Of a DNA stretch of 64,000 nt, positions 28,949 through 39,062 are shown piece after piece (within the stretch, counting starts at the first letter, position 1; every line of letters begins with the position of its first letter). The notes below the pieces were generated by a model. That model was given only the letters and a program-made list of their open reading frames with translations, ran no database searches and was not told where the DNA came from. The position numbers and the translations under genes were made by a program. This DNA is from Pseudomonas argentinensis (GTDB lineage Bacteria; Pseudomonadota; Gammaproteobacteria; Pseudomonadales; Pseudomonadaceae), in contig NZ_CP056087.1 of NCBI RefSeq assembly GCF_001839655.2, positions 3,410,001 to 3,474,000 on the forward strand, read 5' to 3'.

Positions 28949-30774
28949 CGCAGCGAATCCAGTTCGGTGGTAAAGGCACTGGCGCCCTCTTCCGCAGGGC
29001 TGAACGCGGCGCGCATAAAGGCGAACAGCTCACGGCCACAGCCGACGCCGGTGCCTTGCGGGCGCGGTGCGATCTCCCGGGCGTTCCAGACGATATCGTC
29101 GACCAGCACCCGCAGATGCCCGGTTACGCCATCGACGCGGATCAGGTCACCGTCACGCACCCGTGCCAGCGGCCCACCATCCCAGGCCTCGGGGCTGACA
29201 TGAATGGCCGCCGGCACCTTGCCCGACGCGCCGGACATCCGCCCATCGGTGACCAGCGCCACCTTGAAGCCGCGATCCTGCAGGATGCCCAGGTACGGCG
29301 TGAGCTTGTGCAGCTCCGGCATGCCATTGGCCTTCGGGCCCTGGAAACGCACCACGGCAACGAAGTCGCGCTCCAGCTCGCCGGCCTTGAAGGCCTCGGC
29401 CAGCTGGACCTGGGTCTCGAATACCCGTGCCGGCGCCTCGACCACCCGATGCTCGGGCGCTACCGCCGACACCTTGGCCACGCCGTTACCGAGGTTCCCG
29501 GTGAGCACCCGCAACCCGCCTTCGGGCGAGAACGCTTCCGGCACGCTGCGCAGGATGTTGCGATCCAGGCTTTGCTCCGGGCCCTGGCGCCACACCAGGC
29601 GCTCGCCATCGAGGAAGGGCTCCTGGGTGTAGCGCGACAGCCCGCGACCGGCGACGGTGTAGACGTCCTCGTGCAGCAGGCCGGCGTCGAGCAGCGTGCG
29701 TACCATGAACGGCACGCCGCCGCAGGCATGGAAATGGTTCACGTCGGCCTGGCCGTTGGGGTAGACCTTGGCCAGCGTCGGGGTGACGGCGGACAGATCG
29801 GCCATATCCTGCCAGGTCAGCTGGATACCGGCGGCACGGGCGAAGGCCGGAATGTGCAATGTGTGGTTGGTCGAGCCGCCGGTGGCGTTTAGCGCCACCA
29901 CCGAGTTGACGATGGCCTTCTCATCGATGATCCGGCACAGCGGCGTGTACTCGCCGCCCTGGCGGGTCAGGCGCACCACCTGGTGGGCCGCCTCGGCGGT
30001 CAGCGCGTCACGCAGCGGCGTGTACGGGTTGACGAAGGACGAGCCCGGCAGGTGCAGGCCCATGATTTCCATCACCACCTGATTGGTATTGGCAGTGCCG
30101 TAGAAGGTACAGGTGCCGGGGCTGTGGTAGGACTTCATCTCCGACTCGAGCAGCTCTTCGCGGGTCGCCTTGCCTTCGGCGTAGAGCTGGCGAACCTCGG
30201 CCTTTTCCTTGTTGGGAATGCCCGAGGGCATCGGCCCGCCCGGCACGAAGATCATCGGCAGGTGGCCGAAACGCAGCGCGCCGATCATCAGCCCCGGCAC
30301 GATCTTGTCGCAGATGCCCAGCAGCATCGCCGCATCGAACATGTTGTGCGACAGCGCCACGGCCGTGGACATGGCGATCACCTCGCGGCTGGCCAGGCTC
30401 AGTTCCATGCCCGGTTCACCCTGGGTGACGCCGTCGCACATCGCCGGCACACCGCCGGCCACCTGGCCCACGGAGCCGACCTGGCGCAACGCCTGCTTGA
30501 TCAATTCCGGGTAGTGTTCGTAGGGCTGGTGGGCAGAGAGCATGTCGTTGTAGGCGGTGACGATGCCGACGTTGGCTTCGTTCATCAACCGCAGGCGCTG
30601 CTTGTCTTCGGCCGAACCACAACCGGCCACGCCATGGGCGAAGTTGGCACATTGCAGCGCGCCGCGGTGCGGGCCCTGGCTATCGGCGGCGGCCATCTGC
30701 GCCAGATAACGCTCACGGGTGGCGCGGCTGCGGGCGATCAGGCGGTCGGTTACCTCGAGGATGCGGGGATGCAT
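28945..30774 (-). CDS. edd: 6-phosphogluconate dehydratase
   Basis: Entner-Doudoroff dehydratase making KDPG from 6-phosphogluconate; IlvD/Edd family with an iron-sulfur cluster. 609 residues with FeS and substrate motifs [45 protein letters not shown] and [16 protein letters not shown]. The ATG at 30774 is close to the divergent gap gene (131 bases apart). glk begins within its stop codon. Confidence 0.96.
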   Translation of the reverse strand: MHPRILEVTDRLIARSRATRERYLAQMAAADSQGPHRGALQCANFAHGVAGCGSAEDKQRLRLMNEANVGIVTAYNDMLSAHQPYEHYPELIKQALRQVGSVGQVAGGVPAMCDGVTQGEPGMELSLASREVIAMSTAVALSHNMFDAAMLLGICDKIVPGLMIGALRFGHLPMIFVPGGPMPSGIPNKEKAEVRQLYAEGKATREELLESEMKSYHSPGTCTFYGTANTNQVVMEIMGLHLPGSSFVNPYTPLRDALTAEAAHQVVRLTRQGGEYTPLCRIIDEKAIVNSVVALNATGGSTNHTLHIPAFARAAGIQLTWQDMADLSAVTPTLAKVYPNGQADVNHFHACGGVPFMVRTLLDAGLLHEDVYTVAGRGLSRYTQEPFLDGERLVWRQGPEQSLDRNILRSVPEAFSPEGGLRVLTGNLGNGVAKVSAVAPEHRVVEAPARVFETQVQLAEAFKAGELERDFVAVVRFQGPKANGMPELHKLTPYLGILQDRGFKVALVTDGRMSGASGKVPAAIHVSPEAWDGGPLARVRDGDLIRVDGVTGHLRVLVDDIVWNAREIAPRPQGTGVGCGRELFAFMRAAFSPAEEGASAFTTELDSLR

Positions 30775-30809
30775 GGTGTCGACTCCGGGCTAACAGGTAG
30801 CACTTCGAA

Positions 30810-30826
30810 TTGTATTTTTATCAAAA
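30810..30826. promoter_or_regulatory. possible HexR-like site near edd
   Basis: TTGTATTTTTATCAAAA resembles TTGT-N8-ACAA with a changed right half (CAAA). It lies 36 bases upstream of the edd start and on the edd side of the perfect site at 30872-30886. Weak on its own. Confidence 0.35.
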
Positions 30827-30828
30827 TA

Positions 30829-30858
30829 TTGACAGCTAAAACGCTTGATTTCTACTTT
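30829..30858 (+). promoter_or_regulatory. candidate sigma-70 promoter for gap
   Basis: A perfect TTGACA (30829-30834) is followed after 18 bases by TACTTT (30853-30858), a poor -10. It is about 48 bases upstream of the gap start, with the HexR-type palindrome just downstream, where it would block initiation or clearance. Confidence 0.4.
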
Positions 30859-30871
30859 CATGAGAATAATC

Positions 30872-30886
30872 TTGTTTTTAAAACAA
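30872..30886. promoter_or_regulatory. HexR operator between edd and gap
   Basis: TTGT-TTTTAAA-ACAA fits the TTGT-N7-ACAA HexR pattern exactly. It sits 20 bases before the gap start and 98 bases upstream of edd. HexR control of edd and gap in P. putida is established; here it is inferred from this site and the nearby hexR gene. Confidence 0.8.
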
Positions 30887-30905
30887 CATATAAGGATCGA
30901 CGCTC

Positions 30906-31907
30906 ATGACATTGCGAATTGCCATCAATGGTTTCGGCCGCATCGGCCGTAACGTGCTCCGGGCACTCTATACCCAGAGCTACCGCGAAAAAATGCAGGT
31001 CGTCGCCATCAACGACCTGGGCGACAGCGCCATCAATGCCCACCTGCTCAAGTACGACAGCGTACACGGCATTTTCGACGCCGACGTCGAGGTGGACGGG
31101 CAGAACCTGCTTATCAATGGTGACCGCATCGCGGTCAGCGCGATCCGTAATCCTGCCGACCTGCCATGGAAGGATCTCGACGTCGACGTGGTGTTCGAAT
31201 GCACCGGCCTGTTCACCGAGCGCGACAAGGCGGCCGCCCACCTGAGTGCAGGCGCACGCAAGGTGATTATCTCGGCACCGGCCAAGGGCGCGGATGCGAC
31301 CATCGTCTACGGCGTCAACGAGGGCAGCCTGCGCGCCGATCAGCAGATCATCTCCAACGCCTCCTGCACCACCAATTGCCTGGCACCGGTCGCCCAGGTG
31401 CTGCAGCGCGAACTGGGCATCGAGAGCGGGCTGATGACCACCATCCACGCCTACACCAACGACCAGAACCTCTCCGACGTCTACCATAGCGACCCCTTCC
31501 GGGCGCGTTCGGCCACCCAGTCGATGATCCCCACCAAGACCGGCGCCGCCGAAGCGGTCGGTCTGGTACTGCCGGAGCTCGCCGGGCGCCTGACCGGCAT
31601 GGCGGTGCGCGTGCCGGTGATCAACGTGTCGCTGGTCGATCTGACCATCCAGGTGCAGCGCGATACCAGCGTCGAGGAGGTCAACGCCCTGCTCAAGGCG
31701 GCTGCCGAGAAATCCCCGGTACTGGGCTACAACACACTGCCGCTGGTGTCCTGCGACTTCAACCACAACCCGCTGTCGTCGATCTTCGACGCCAACCACA
31801 CCAAGGTGAATGGCCGACTGGTGAAGGTGCTGGCGTGGTACGACAACGAATGGGGGTTCTCCAACCGCATGCTCGATACCTGCCTGGCAGCTCACGCCGC
31901 CAAGTGA
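30906..31907 (+). CDS. gap: glyceraldehyde-3-phosphate dehydrogenase, type I
   Basis: Oxidises the triose phosphate made by Eda. 333 residues with NAD-binding [15 protein letters not shown], active-site [12 protein letters not shown] (catalytic Cys) and the late motif [18 protein letters not shown] precedes the ATG at 30906. Divergent from edd and under the perfect HexR-type palindrome, like gap-1 of P. putida. Confidence 0.97.
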   Translation: MTLRIAINGFGRIGRNVLRALYTQSYREKMQVVAINDLGDSAINAHLLKYDSVHGIFDADVEVDGQNLLINGDRIAVSAIRNPADLPWKDLDVDVVFECTGLFTERDKAAAHLSAGARKVIISAPAKGADATIVYGVNEGSLRADQQIISNASCTTNCLAPVAQVLQRELGIESGLMTTIHAYTNDQNLSDVYHSDPFRARSATQSMIPTKTGAAEAVGLVLPELAGRLTGMAVRVPVINVSLVDLTIQVQRDTSVEEVNALLKAAAEKSPVLGYNTLPLVSCDFNHNPLSSIFDANHTKVNGRLVKVLAWYDNEWGFSNRMLDTCLAAHAAK

Positions 31908-32071
31908 GCCAGCGCTGACAGACGCAGCGATGCATCGAACGGCATAAAGGCTCGGTAAATCGCTGCGAGCGGATTACAATTGCCGCCCGCCTCGCCCCCA
32001 ATGCCAAGCGCAGTATGCTGGCAGCGGGGCCAGGCAGCCGCTCATCGATATCCGCCACCACTGGAAGCCGC

Positions 32072-32635
32072 ATGGACTCTAGCCGCAACACTCTCGAACA
32101 GCATTACACCGCCATTCTCGGCCAACTCGGCGAAGACGTTTCCCGTGAAGGCCTGCTCGACACGCCCAAGCGCGCCGCCAAGGCCATGCAGTACCTGTGC
32201 AATGGCTATGAAAAGACCCTGGAGGAAGTCACCAACGGTGCGCTGTTCAGCTCCGACGCCAGCGAGATGGTGGTGGTCAAGGATATCGAGCTGTATTCGC
32301 TGTGCGAGCATCACCTGCTGCCCTTTATCGGCAAGGCCCATGTCGCCTACATTCCCAATGGCAAGGTGCTGGGCCTGTCCAAGGTCGCGCGCATCGTCGA
32401 CATGTACGCCCGCCGCCTGCAGATCCAGGAAAGCCTGAGCCGGCAGATCGCCGAAGCGGTTCAGCAGGTCACCGGTGCCCTGGGCGTGGCGGTGGTCATC
32501 GAGGCCAAGCACATGTGCATGATGATGCGCGGCGTGGAAAAGCAGAACTCCTCCATGGTCACCTCGGTGATGCTCGGCGAATTCCGCGCCAACGCCGCGA
32601 CCCGCAGCGAGTTCCTGAGCCTGGTCAACGGCTGA
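32072..32635 (+). CDS. folE: GTP cyclohydrolase I
   Basis: First step of tetrahydrofolate (and pterin) synthesis: GTP to 7,8-dihydroneopterin triphosphate. 187 residues from [12 protein letters not shown]; motifs are [19 protein letters not shown] (zinc Cys and His), [17 protein letters not shown] and [20 protein letters not shown]. An upstream in-frame start at 32015 adds only non-conserved residues. Zinc-dependent type IA. It stands alone between gap and the convergent ABC exporter. Confidence 0.96.
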   Translation: MDSSRNTLEQHYTAILGQLGEDVSREGLLDTPKRAAKAMQYLCNGYEKTLEEVTNGALFSSDASEMVVVKDIELYSLCEHHLLPFIGKAHVAYIPNGKVLGLSKVARIVDMYARRLQIQESLSRQIAEAVQQVTGALGVAVVIEAKHMCMMMRGVEKQNSSMVTSVMLGEFRANAATRSEFLSLVNG

Positions 32636-32717
32636 GGCGAGCTTGCTCACATGAAGAGCGTCTTGGCCCATACCTTGCAATAGCGAGGCTAGGCAGATGC
32701 TCCCGCCCGACCCGCTT

Positions 32718-32780
32718 TGTGGGAGCGCGCCCTGCGCGCGAATCGCGGGCATGAACTAGGCGTCCCCGCCCGCTCCCACA
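32718..32780. repeat. REP-type palindrome (GTGGGAGCG family)
   Basis: TGTGGGAGCG and its complement CGCTCCCACA bracket 43 bases that contain CGCGCGAATCGCGGGC. This is the common Pseudomonas extragenic palindrome type; another copy is at 38883-38928. It lies between the convergent folE and ABC exporter genes. Confidence 0.8.
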
Positions 32781-32827
32781 GTTCTCCTGCCCACCACACA
32801 GCCAACGCCGATAGCGGCGCCCTGCCC

Positions 32828-34594
32828 CTAGCTCTTCTCCACGAACTGCAACTGCGCCAGCCGCGCATACAGCGGATTGCTGGCGACCAGTTCGGCATGT
32901 TTGCCCAGCGCCACCAACCGTCCCTGATCGAAGACCGCGATGCGGTCGGCGCTCTTTACCGTGGCCAGGCGATGGGCGATCACCAGGGTGGTGCGCCCGC
33001 GCATCAGCTCGGGCAGCGCCTGCTGGATCAGGTGTTCGCTCTCCGCATCCAGGGCGCTGGTGGCTTCGTCGAGCAGCAGGATCGGCGCATCCACCAGCAG
33101 TGCCCGGGCAATCGCCAGGCGCTGCCGCTGGCCGCCAGAAAGCCCCAGGCCGGCATCACCCAGGTGGGTCTGATAGCCCTGGGGCAAGCGCTCGATAAAT
33201 TCGTGGGCATGGGCGGCACGTGCGGCGGCCTCCACTTCGGCGCTGCTGGCGTCCAGCCGGCCATAGCGGATGTTGTCTTCCACGCTGCCGAAGAACAACG
33301 CCGGGTGCTGGGAGACCAGGGCAAAATTCTCGCGCAACGCGTGCGGATCGAGCTGCTTGATCGGCAGGCCATCGATCAGGATGCTCCCCTGCAACGGGTC
33401 GTAGAAGCGCAGCAGCAGGTCGAACAGCGTCGACTTGCCGGCCCCGGACGGCCCGACGATGGCTAGGGTTTCACCTGGCTCGACCGCCAGGGTGATGCCT
33501 TGCAGCGCCAGGCTATCGGGGCGCGTCGGATAGGCGAAGGACAAGCCCTGCACTTCGATACGCCCTTGCACCGGCTGCGCAGGCGTCAAGGCGCCTTCGA
33601 GCGGCCCATGGATCTCGTTGCGGGCAGCGAGCAGTTCGCTGATCCGCTCGGCGGCGCCAGCGGCACGCTGCAGTTCACCGATCACCTCGCTGAGGGTGCC
33701 GAACGAGGAGCCGACGATCAGGCTGTAGAACACGAAGGCTGCCAGCTCGCCGCCGCTGATGCGCCCGGCGATCACGTCCATGCCGCCGACCCAGAGCATC
33801 ACGCCTACGGCGCCGAGCACCAGCACGATAACTACGGTGATCAGCCAGGCGCGCTGGGCGACGCGTTTGCGCGCCGTGTCGAACGCCGCCTCGGCGGACA
33901 GGCCGAAACGCCGGCGATCCTCGGCCTGGTGGTTGTAGGCCTGCACGGTCTTGATCTGACCGAGCACTTCGCTGACGTAGCTGCCGACATCGGCGATGCG
34001 GTCCTGGCTCTGCCGCGACAGCTCGCGTACGCGGCGGCCGAACAGCAGGATCGGCGCCACCACCAGCGGCAACGCGGCCAGCACGATAGCGCTGAGCTTG
34101 GGATTGGTGACCACCAGCAGGATCATGCCGCCAACCAGCATGATCAGGTTGCGCAGCGCCATCGACAGCGACGAGCCGATCACCGACTGCAGCAAGGTGG
34201 TGTCGGCCGTCAGCCGCGACTGGATCTCCGAGGCGCGGTTGTGGGCATAGAAGCCAGGGTGCAGCCCAACCAGATGATTGAACACCCGCTTGCGGATATC
34301 CGCCACCACCCGCTCGCCCAGCCACGACACCAGATAGAAGCGCGTGTAGGTCCCCACCGCCAGGGCCAGTACCAGCACGAAGAACAGCAGGATCGAATGG
34401 CGCAGCGCTTCCGGCGATTGGGTAGCCAGGCCCTGGTCGACCAGCAGCTTGATGCCCTGCCCCATGGACAAGGTAATGGCGGCGGTAAACATCAGTGCCA
34501 GCAGCGCACCGGCCACCCGCCCGCGATAAGGGGCGATGAACGCCCATGAGGTACGCAGGGCTTCGCGCTGGCGAACGGACAAAAACGATTTCAT
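32828..34594 (-). CDS. ABC exporter, fused permease and ATPase (MsbA-like)
   Basis: 588 residues: an N-terminal six-helix exporter domain (helices from about residue 25 to 310) and a C-terminal ATPase with Walker A GPSGAGKST, signature LSGGQRQRLAIA, Walker B ILLLDEATSALDAES and H-loop VIAHRLATV. It works as a homodimer in the inner membrane. The start MKSFLSVRQR (34594) fits; upstream in-frame residues to 34684 are not conserved-looking. Substrate unknown; it is similar in build to lipid or drug exporters, but housekeeping msbA is usually next to lpxK, which is not here. Monocistronic. Confidence 0.88.
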   Translation of the reverse strand: MKSFLSVRQREALRTSWAFIAPYRGRVAGALLALMFTAAITLSMGQGIKLLVDQGLATQSPEALRHSILLFFVLVLALAVGTYTRFYLVSWLGERVVADIRKRVFNHLVGLHPGFYAHNRASEIQSRLTADTTLLQSVIGSSLSMALRNLIMLVGGMILLVVTNPKLSAIVLAALPLVVAPILLFGRRVRELSRQSQDRIADVGSYVSEVLGQIKTVQAYNHQAEDRRRFGLSAEAAFDTARKRVAQRAWLITVVIVLVLGAVGVMLWVGGMDVIAGRISGGELAAFVFYSLIVGSSFGTLSEVIGELQRAAGAAERISELLAARNEIHGPLEGALTPAQPVQGRIEVQGLSFAYPTRPDSLALQGITLAVEPGETLAIVGPSGAGKSTLFDLLLRFYDPLQGSILIDGLPIKQLDPHALRENFALVSQHPALFFGSVEDNIRYGRLDASSAEVEAAARAAHAHEFIERLPQGYQTHLGDAGLGLSGGQRQRLAIARALLVDAPILLLDEATSALDAESEHLIQQALPELMRGRTTLVIAHRLATVKSADRIAVFDQGRLVALGKHAELVASNPLYARLAQLQFVEKS

Positions 34595-34694
34595 GGCGGG
34601 CTCGAAGGCTGATGGCAGGCTGTAGCACATCAGATGGGGGGTGCCGCGGCAAACATCAAGCACAGGAGCCGCGTGATGCAGCAAATCGCAGGCA

Positions 34695-34724
34695 ATAAAA
34701 AGCCCCGCCTGGACGGGGCTTTGT
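34695..34724 (-). terminator. terminator after pcaC
   Basis: Stem AGCCCCG/CGGGGCT (34701-34707, 34714-34720) with a 6-base loop; on the minus strand it is followed by U residues (complement of TAAAA at 34696-34700). It ends the pcaTBDC transcript, 18 bases after the pcaC stop. Confidence 0.85.
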
Positions 34725-34738
34725 AGATCGCTGCGGCG

Positions 34739-35137
34739 TCAGGCCTTGTTCAGCGACTCGACGCCGACTTGGTCCCACAGTTCTTCAGCCAGGTGGAAGG
34801 TGGCGTTGGCCGCGGGAATGCCGCAGTAGATCGCGCTCTGCATGATCACTTCCTTCACCTCCTCACGGGTCACGCCGTTGTTCCTGGCGGCCTTGAGGTG
34901 CAGCTTCAATTCACCCTCGCGGTTCATCCCGATCAGCATGGCGATGGTGATCAGGCTGCGGGTATGGCGCGGCAGGCCGGGGCGCGTCCAGATATCGCCC
35001 CAGGCATGGCGGGTGATCATCTCCTGGAATTCCTCGTTGAACGGCGTCAGCTTTTCCAGGCTGCGGTCGACATGGGCATCGCCCAGCACGGCGCGGCGCA
35101 CCTGCATGCCGGCGTCGTAGCGTTGTTTCTCATCCAT
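34739..35137 (-). CDS. pcaC: 4-carboxymuconolactone decarboxylase
   Basis: Converts 4-carboxymuconolactone to 3-oxoadipate enol-lactone in protocatechuate breakdown. 132 residues from MDEKQRYDAGM (35137). Carboxymuconolactone decarboxylase fold with RSLITIAMLIGMNREGELKLH and YCGIPAANATFHLAEE. Last gene of pcaTBDC and followed by a terminator. PcaC is separate here rather than fused to PcaD. Confidence 0.95.
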   Translation of the reverse strand: MDEKQRYDAGMQVRRAVLGDAHVDRSLEKLTPFNEEFQEMITRHAWGDIWTRPGLPRHTRSLITIAMLIGMNREGELKLHLKAARNNGVTREEVKEVIMQSAIYCGIPAANATFHLAEELWDQVGVESLNKA

Positions 35138-35194
35138 CGGTGGCTCCACTTCGTTCCCAGCGTAGGCATCGCGTGATGCCCACGCACAGCATGC

Positions 35195-35986
35195 TCAATT
35201 GGTTTGCAGAAAGCTCAGCACGCGCCCGGTGAACAGCTCACCGGCCTGCACGTTGGACAGATGCGCGGCGTCGAACTCGACCAGCTCGGCGCCCGGAATA
35301 CGGGCCTGCATGAAGCGGCCATGCTCTGGAGTAGTCACCGCATCACCGGTACCGCAGACGATCAGGGTCGGTGCCGTGATGGAGGCGATCTGCTCGCGGA
35401 AATCGGCATCGCGCACCGCCGCACAATTGCCGGCGTAGCCCTGGGGCGAGGTCTGCGCCAGCATGGTGACGATGGGCTCGACCTTTTCTGGCCGCTCCTT
35501 GGCGAACGGCGCGGTGAACCAGCGTTCGATGGAGGCATTGCGCAGGTCACGCATGGCCTTCTCGCCGCCCTTGAGCACGGTATCGATGCGGGTGTTCCAC
35601 ACCTCGTCGGTGCCGATCTTCGCGCCGGTGTTGCACAGCACCAGGCGATCCAGGCGCGAGGCGGCGTTGATCGCCAGCCACTGGCCGATCAGCCCGCCCA
35701 TGGACAGGCCGCAGAAATGCGCCTTGTCGATATTCAGCGCATCCAGCAGCGCCAGCACGTCGCGGCCGTTCTGCTCGATGCTGTAGAAGCCCGGCGTGAC
35801 CAGCGACTGGCCATGGCCACGGGTGTCGTAGCGCAGCACCCGGAAATGCCGGGTAAAGGTGGGGATCTGCGCGTCCCACATATGCAGGTTGGTGCCCAGC
35901 GAATTGGAGAGCACCAGCACCGGTGCGTCGGCGGGGCCTTCGAGCAGGTAATTCAGGTCGCCATCGGCGAGGGATACCACAGGCAT
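35195..35986 (-). CDS. pcaD: 3-oxoadipate enol-lactonase
   Basis: Alpha/beta hydrolase of 263 residues that opens the enol-lactone to beta-ketoadipate. Nucleophile elbow GLSMGG, acid GTGDAVT, and DAAHLSNVQ histidine. It lies 57 bases upstream of pcaC and 18 bases downstream of pcaB. Family and context agree; the related catD would sit with catechol genes instead. Confidence 0.95.
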   Translation of the reverse strand: MPVVSLADGDLNYLLEGPADAPVLVLSNSLGTNLHMWDAQIPTFTRHFRVLRYDTRGHGQSLVTPGFYSIEQNGRDVLALLDALNIDKAHFCGLSMGGLIGQWLAINAASRLDRLVLCNTGAKIGTDEVWNTRIDTVLKGGEKAMRDLRNASIERWFTAPFAKERPEKVEPIVTMLAQTSPQGYAGNCAAVRDADFREQIASITAPTLIVCGTGDAVTTPEHGRFMQARIPGAELVEFDAAHLSNVQAGELFTGRVLSFLQTN

Positions 35987-36004
35987 GACAATCTCCTAGA
36001 TGAT

Positions 36005-37369
36005 CTACGAATTCAGTTCACGGCTCTGCGCCACGGCGCGCTCGACCCAGCGTCGCGCCTGGCCCAGGTAATGGGCGGGATCGAGCAGACGATCCAGTTC
36101 TTCAGCGGGCAGTTGCGCGCTGACCTCGGCATTGGCGCCGAGCACTTCGCGCAGGTGAACGCCCTCCTCTACCGCCTGCTTGCAGCAGTGCTCGACCAGA
36201 TGGTGGGCGGCGTCGCGGCCAATGCGCTGGGCCAGGGTGATGCTCACCGCCTCGGCGAGGACCAGGCCACGGGTCAGTTCGAGGTTGGCGGCCATGCGCT
36301 CGGCATCCACTTCCAGGCCAGGTACCAGAATCAGTGCCTGCTGCAGGGCACCGGAGACCAGGCAGCAGAGTTCGGGCAGCGTCTCCCATTCGGCGTGCCA
36401 CAGGCCCAGGCTGCGTTCGTGCTCCTGGGGCATGGCGGCGAACATGGTGGCGACCAGCCCGGGCGCGCGGGTAGCGGCACCGATCAGCACCGCAGCGCCC
36501 ACCGGGTTGCGCTTGTGGGGCATGGTCGAGGAGCCGCCCTTGCCCGGCGCCGAAGGCTCGAACAATTCGCCGGCCTCGGTCTGCATCAGCAGGCTGAGGT
36601 CACGGCCCAGTTTGCCCAGGCTGCCAGCGATCAAACCAAGCAGGCTGGCGAACTCCACCAGGCGATCACGCTGGGTGTGCCAGGGTTGCTCGGGCAGTTG
36701 CAGGTCCAGCTCGGCTGCCAGTGCGCCGGCCACCGACCAGGCCTTGTCGCCCAGAGCCGCCAGGCTGCCGGATGCGCCACCGAACTGCAGACACAGCAGG
36801 CGCGGTTTTATTTCCTCGAGGCGCTGACGATGGCGGTCGATGGCGCCCAGCCAGCCGGCGATCTTCATGCCCAGGGTGACCGGCGTGGCGTGCTGCAGCC
36901 AGGTGCGCCCAGCCATGGGCGTTGCCCCATGGCGCTGGGCCTGCGCGGCCAGCTGTCCGCTCAGAGCCTTCAGATCCTTTTCCAGCAGCGCGATGGCCGC
37001 CCGCAGTTGCAGCACCAGGCCACTGTCCATGGCGTCCTGGCTGGTGGCGCCCAGGTGCAGGTAGCGCTCGGCCTCGGCATTGCTCGCCGCGATGCGTTTG
37101 CCGAGGGCCTTGACCAGCGGAATCGCCGAATTGCCGGCGCTGCCGATGGCCACCGCCAGCGCATCGAAATCGTAGAGTTCGGCGCGGCAAGCCGCCTCGA
37201 TATCGGCCACCACCGCCTGGGGAATCACCCCGGCCGCGGCTTCGGCCCGGGCCAGCGCCGCCTCGAAGTCGAGCATGCCCTGCACGCGCCCCTGGTCGCT
37301 GAACACCTGGCGCATCGGCGCGCCGGTGAAGTAGGCATCGAACAGCTGGCTAGCGGGCCTTGAACTCAT
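36005..37369 (-). CDS. pcaB: 3-carboxy-cis,cis-muconate cycloisomerase
   Basis: Cyclises beta-carboxymuconate to gamma-carboxymuconolactone. 454 residues; fumarase/aspartase superfamily with signature GGSSTMPHKRNPVGA and GATSQDAMDSG. It starts MSSRPASQLFDAYFTGAPMR. 18 bases after pcaT. Confidence 0.95.
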   Translation of the reverse strand: MSSRPASQLFDAYFTGAPMRQVFSDQGRVQGMLDFEAALARAEAAAGVIPQAVVADIEAACRAELYDFDALAVAIGSAGNSAIPLVKALGKRIAASNAEAERYLHLGATSQDAMDSGLVLQLRAAIALLEKDLKALSGQLAAQAQRHGATPMAGRTWLQHATPVTLGMKIAGWLGAIDRHRQRLEEIKPRLLCLQFGGASGSLAALGDKAWSVAGALAAELDLQLPEQPWHTQRDRLVEFASLLGLIAGSLGKLGRDLSLLMQTEAGELFEPSAPGKGGSSTMPHKRNPVGAAVLIGAATRAPGLVATMFAAMPQEHERSLGLWHAEWETLPELCCLVSGALQQALILVPGLEVDAERMAANLELTRGLVLAEAVSITLAQRIGRDAAHHLVEHCCKQAVEEGVHLREVLGANAEVSAQLPAEELDRLLDPAHYLGQARRWVERAVAQSRELNS

Positions 37370-37387
37370 ACAGCGAACACTCCATGG

Positions 37388-38704
37388 TCAATGATCGTGG
37401 TGCAGGTAACTGGCCTGGCGCGGCAGGCGCAGGCTGACCAGAAAGGCCAGCACCATCATGCCTGATACGTACCAGTAGAAGGTCTGTTCCATACCAATGG
37501 ACTTCAGCCCCAGGGCGACGTATTCGGCCGAACCGCCGAACAGTGCGTTGGCCACCGCGTAGGCCAGACCAACGCCCAGGGCGCGGACTTCCGGCGGGAA
37601 CATTTCGGCCTTCACCAGGCCGCTGATCGAGGTGTACAGGCTGACGATCGCCAGCGCCGCGATGATCAGCAAGAAGGCCATCACCGGGCTCTGCACGGTA
37701 TGCAGCAAGGCCAGGATCGGCCAGGTGCAGATCGCTCCCAGGGCGCCGAACCAGAGCATCGAGGTGCGCCGACCGATACGGTCGGACAGCGCGCCGAACA
37801 GCGGCTGCATGATCATGAACAGCAACAGCGCACCGGTCATGATGCCGCTGGCGGTCTTGGCGCTCATGCCGGCCGAGTTGACCAGGTACTTCTGCATGTA
37901 GGTGGTGAAGGTGTAGAAGATCAGCGAGCCACCGGCGGTGTAGCCCAGCACGGTGAAGAACGCGGCCTTGTGGTGCTTGAACAGGTAGGCGACGCTGCCC
38001 GATTCCTGGTTGCCGATCTGGTCCTGCTTGGCGGTTTCGTCCAACGAGCGACGCAGGTAGAAGGCCACCACGGCGGCCATGGCGCCGATCACGAACGGGA
38101 TGCGCCAGCCCCAGGCACGCAGCTCGTCTTCGCTCAGCGCCTGCTGCAGGATCACCACCACCAGCACCGCGAGCAGTTGCCCGCCAATCAGGGTGACGTA
38201 CTGGAAGGAGGCGAAGAAGCCGCGCTGGCCCCTGAGCGCCACCTCGCTCATGTAGGTGGCGGTGGTGCCGTACTCGCCGCCCACCGAAAGGCCCTGGAAC
38301 AACCGCGCCAGCAACAGCAGCACCGGCGCCAGGGTGCCGATGCTGCTGTAGGTGGGCATGCAGGCGATGGCCAGGGAGCCCAGGCACATCATCAGCACCG
38401 AGATCATCATCGAGACCTTGCGGCCGTACTTGTCGGCGACGCGACCGAACACCCAGCCGCCAATCGGCCGCATCAGAAAGCCGGCGGCGAACACCCCTGC
38501 GGTGTTGAGCAGCTGCACGGTGGGGTCATCGGAAGGAAAGAAGGCCGGCGCGAAGTAGATCGCGCAGAAGGCGTACACGTAGAAGTCGAACCATTCGACC
38601 AGATTGCCCGAGGAGGCACCGACGATGGCGAAGATGCGCTTGCGGCGCTCTTCGGGGCTGTAGTTGGAGGCTTCGTACGCCGCGCTGGCTTCAGTACTCA
38701 TCAT
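37388..38704 (-). CDS. pcaT: MFS dicarboxylate/aromatic acid permease PcaT
   Basis: Metabolite:H+ symporter of the MFS SHS/MHS (KgtP-like) class, 438 residues, twelve helices. Motifs [28 protein letters not shown] and [20 protein letters not shown] (sugar-porter-type loop). First gene of pcaTBDC. In P. putida PcaT takes up beta-ketoadipate; that function is inferred here from position. pcaF lies 358 bases upstream with repeats between, so pcaT may have its own promoter. Confidence 0.88.
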   Translation of the reverse strand: MMSTEASAAYEASNYSPEERRKRIFAIVGASSGNLVEWFDFYVYAFCAIYFAPAFFPSDDPTVQLLNTAGVFAAGFLMRPIGGWVFGRVADKYGRKVSMMISVLMMCLGSLAIACMPTYSSIGTLAPVLLLLARLFQGLSVGGEYGTTATYMSEVALRGQRGFFASFQYVTLIGGQLLAVLVVVILQQALSEDELRAWGWRIPFVIGAMAAVVAFYLRRSLDETAKQDQIGNQESGSVAYLFKHHKAAFFTVLGYTAGGSLIFYTFTTYMQKYLVNSAGMSAKTASGIMTGALLLFMIMQPLFGALSDRIGRRTSMLWFGALGAICTWPILALLHTVQSPVMAFLLIIAALAIVSLYTSISGLVKAEMFPPEVRALGVGLAYAVANALFGGSAEYVALGLKSIGMEQTFYWYVSGMMVLAFLVSLRLPRQASYLHHDH

Positions 38705-38882
38705 GGATACTCACTGGTAGGAAACGGAACCGTCCCTACTCCGACCCCATATGTAACTAAATGATTCGTCATTTTGGGTCACCCATCCTCACCAGGCACG
38801 GCGTCGTGGACCGTGACATGGTGAGGACAAACGAAACTGCGAAAGTAGTCTTGGCAATGGAATTGACAGCTTGGTCATGATC

Positions 38883-38928
38883 GTGGGAGCGGCCATGGCC
38901 GCGAATCGGGCGCATGGCGCCCTCCCAC
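38883..38928. repeat. REP-type palindrome in the pcaF-pcaT gap
   Basis: GTGGGAG/CTCCCAC arms enclose GGCCATGGCC and GCGCATGGCGC. Same family as 32718-32780. The 358-base gap 38705-39062 holds this repeat and the next one and no gene. Confidence 0.75.
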
Positions 38929-38952
38929 AAATGCGCGGTCTGGGTCGAGTGC

Positions 38953-39030
38953 CGTAGGGTGGACAACGCTCTATTTGTCCACCGGTGCGATTGCGACGCG
39001 GTGGACGGATAAAGCGCCGTCCACCCTACG
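38953..39030. repeat. GTAGGGTGGA inverted repeat, copy 2
   Basis: CGTAGGGTGGACAACGCT and GGCGCCGTCCACCCTACG arms with an inner TCCACCGG...CGGTGGA palindrome, diverged from copy 1 at 4372-4456. It lies 33 bases after the pcaF stop codon. Confidence 0.8.
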
Positions 39031-39062
39031 ACAGGCAGCTTCGTCACCATGCAAACAGCCCG

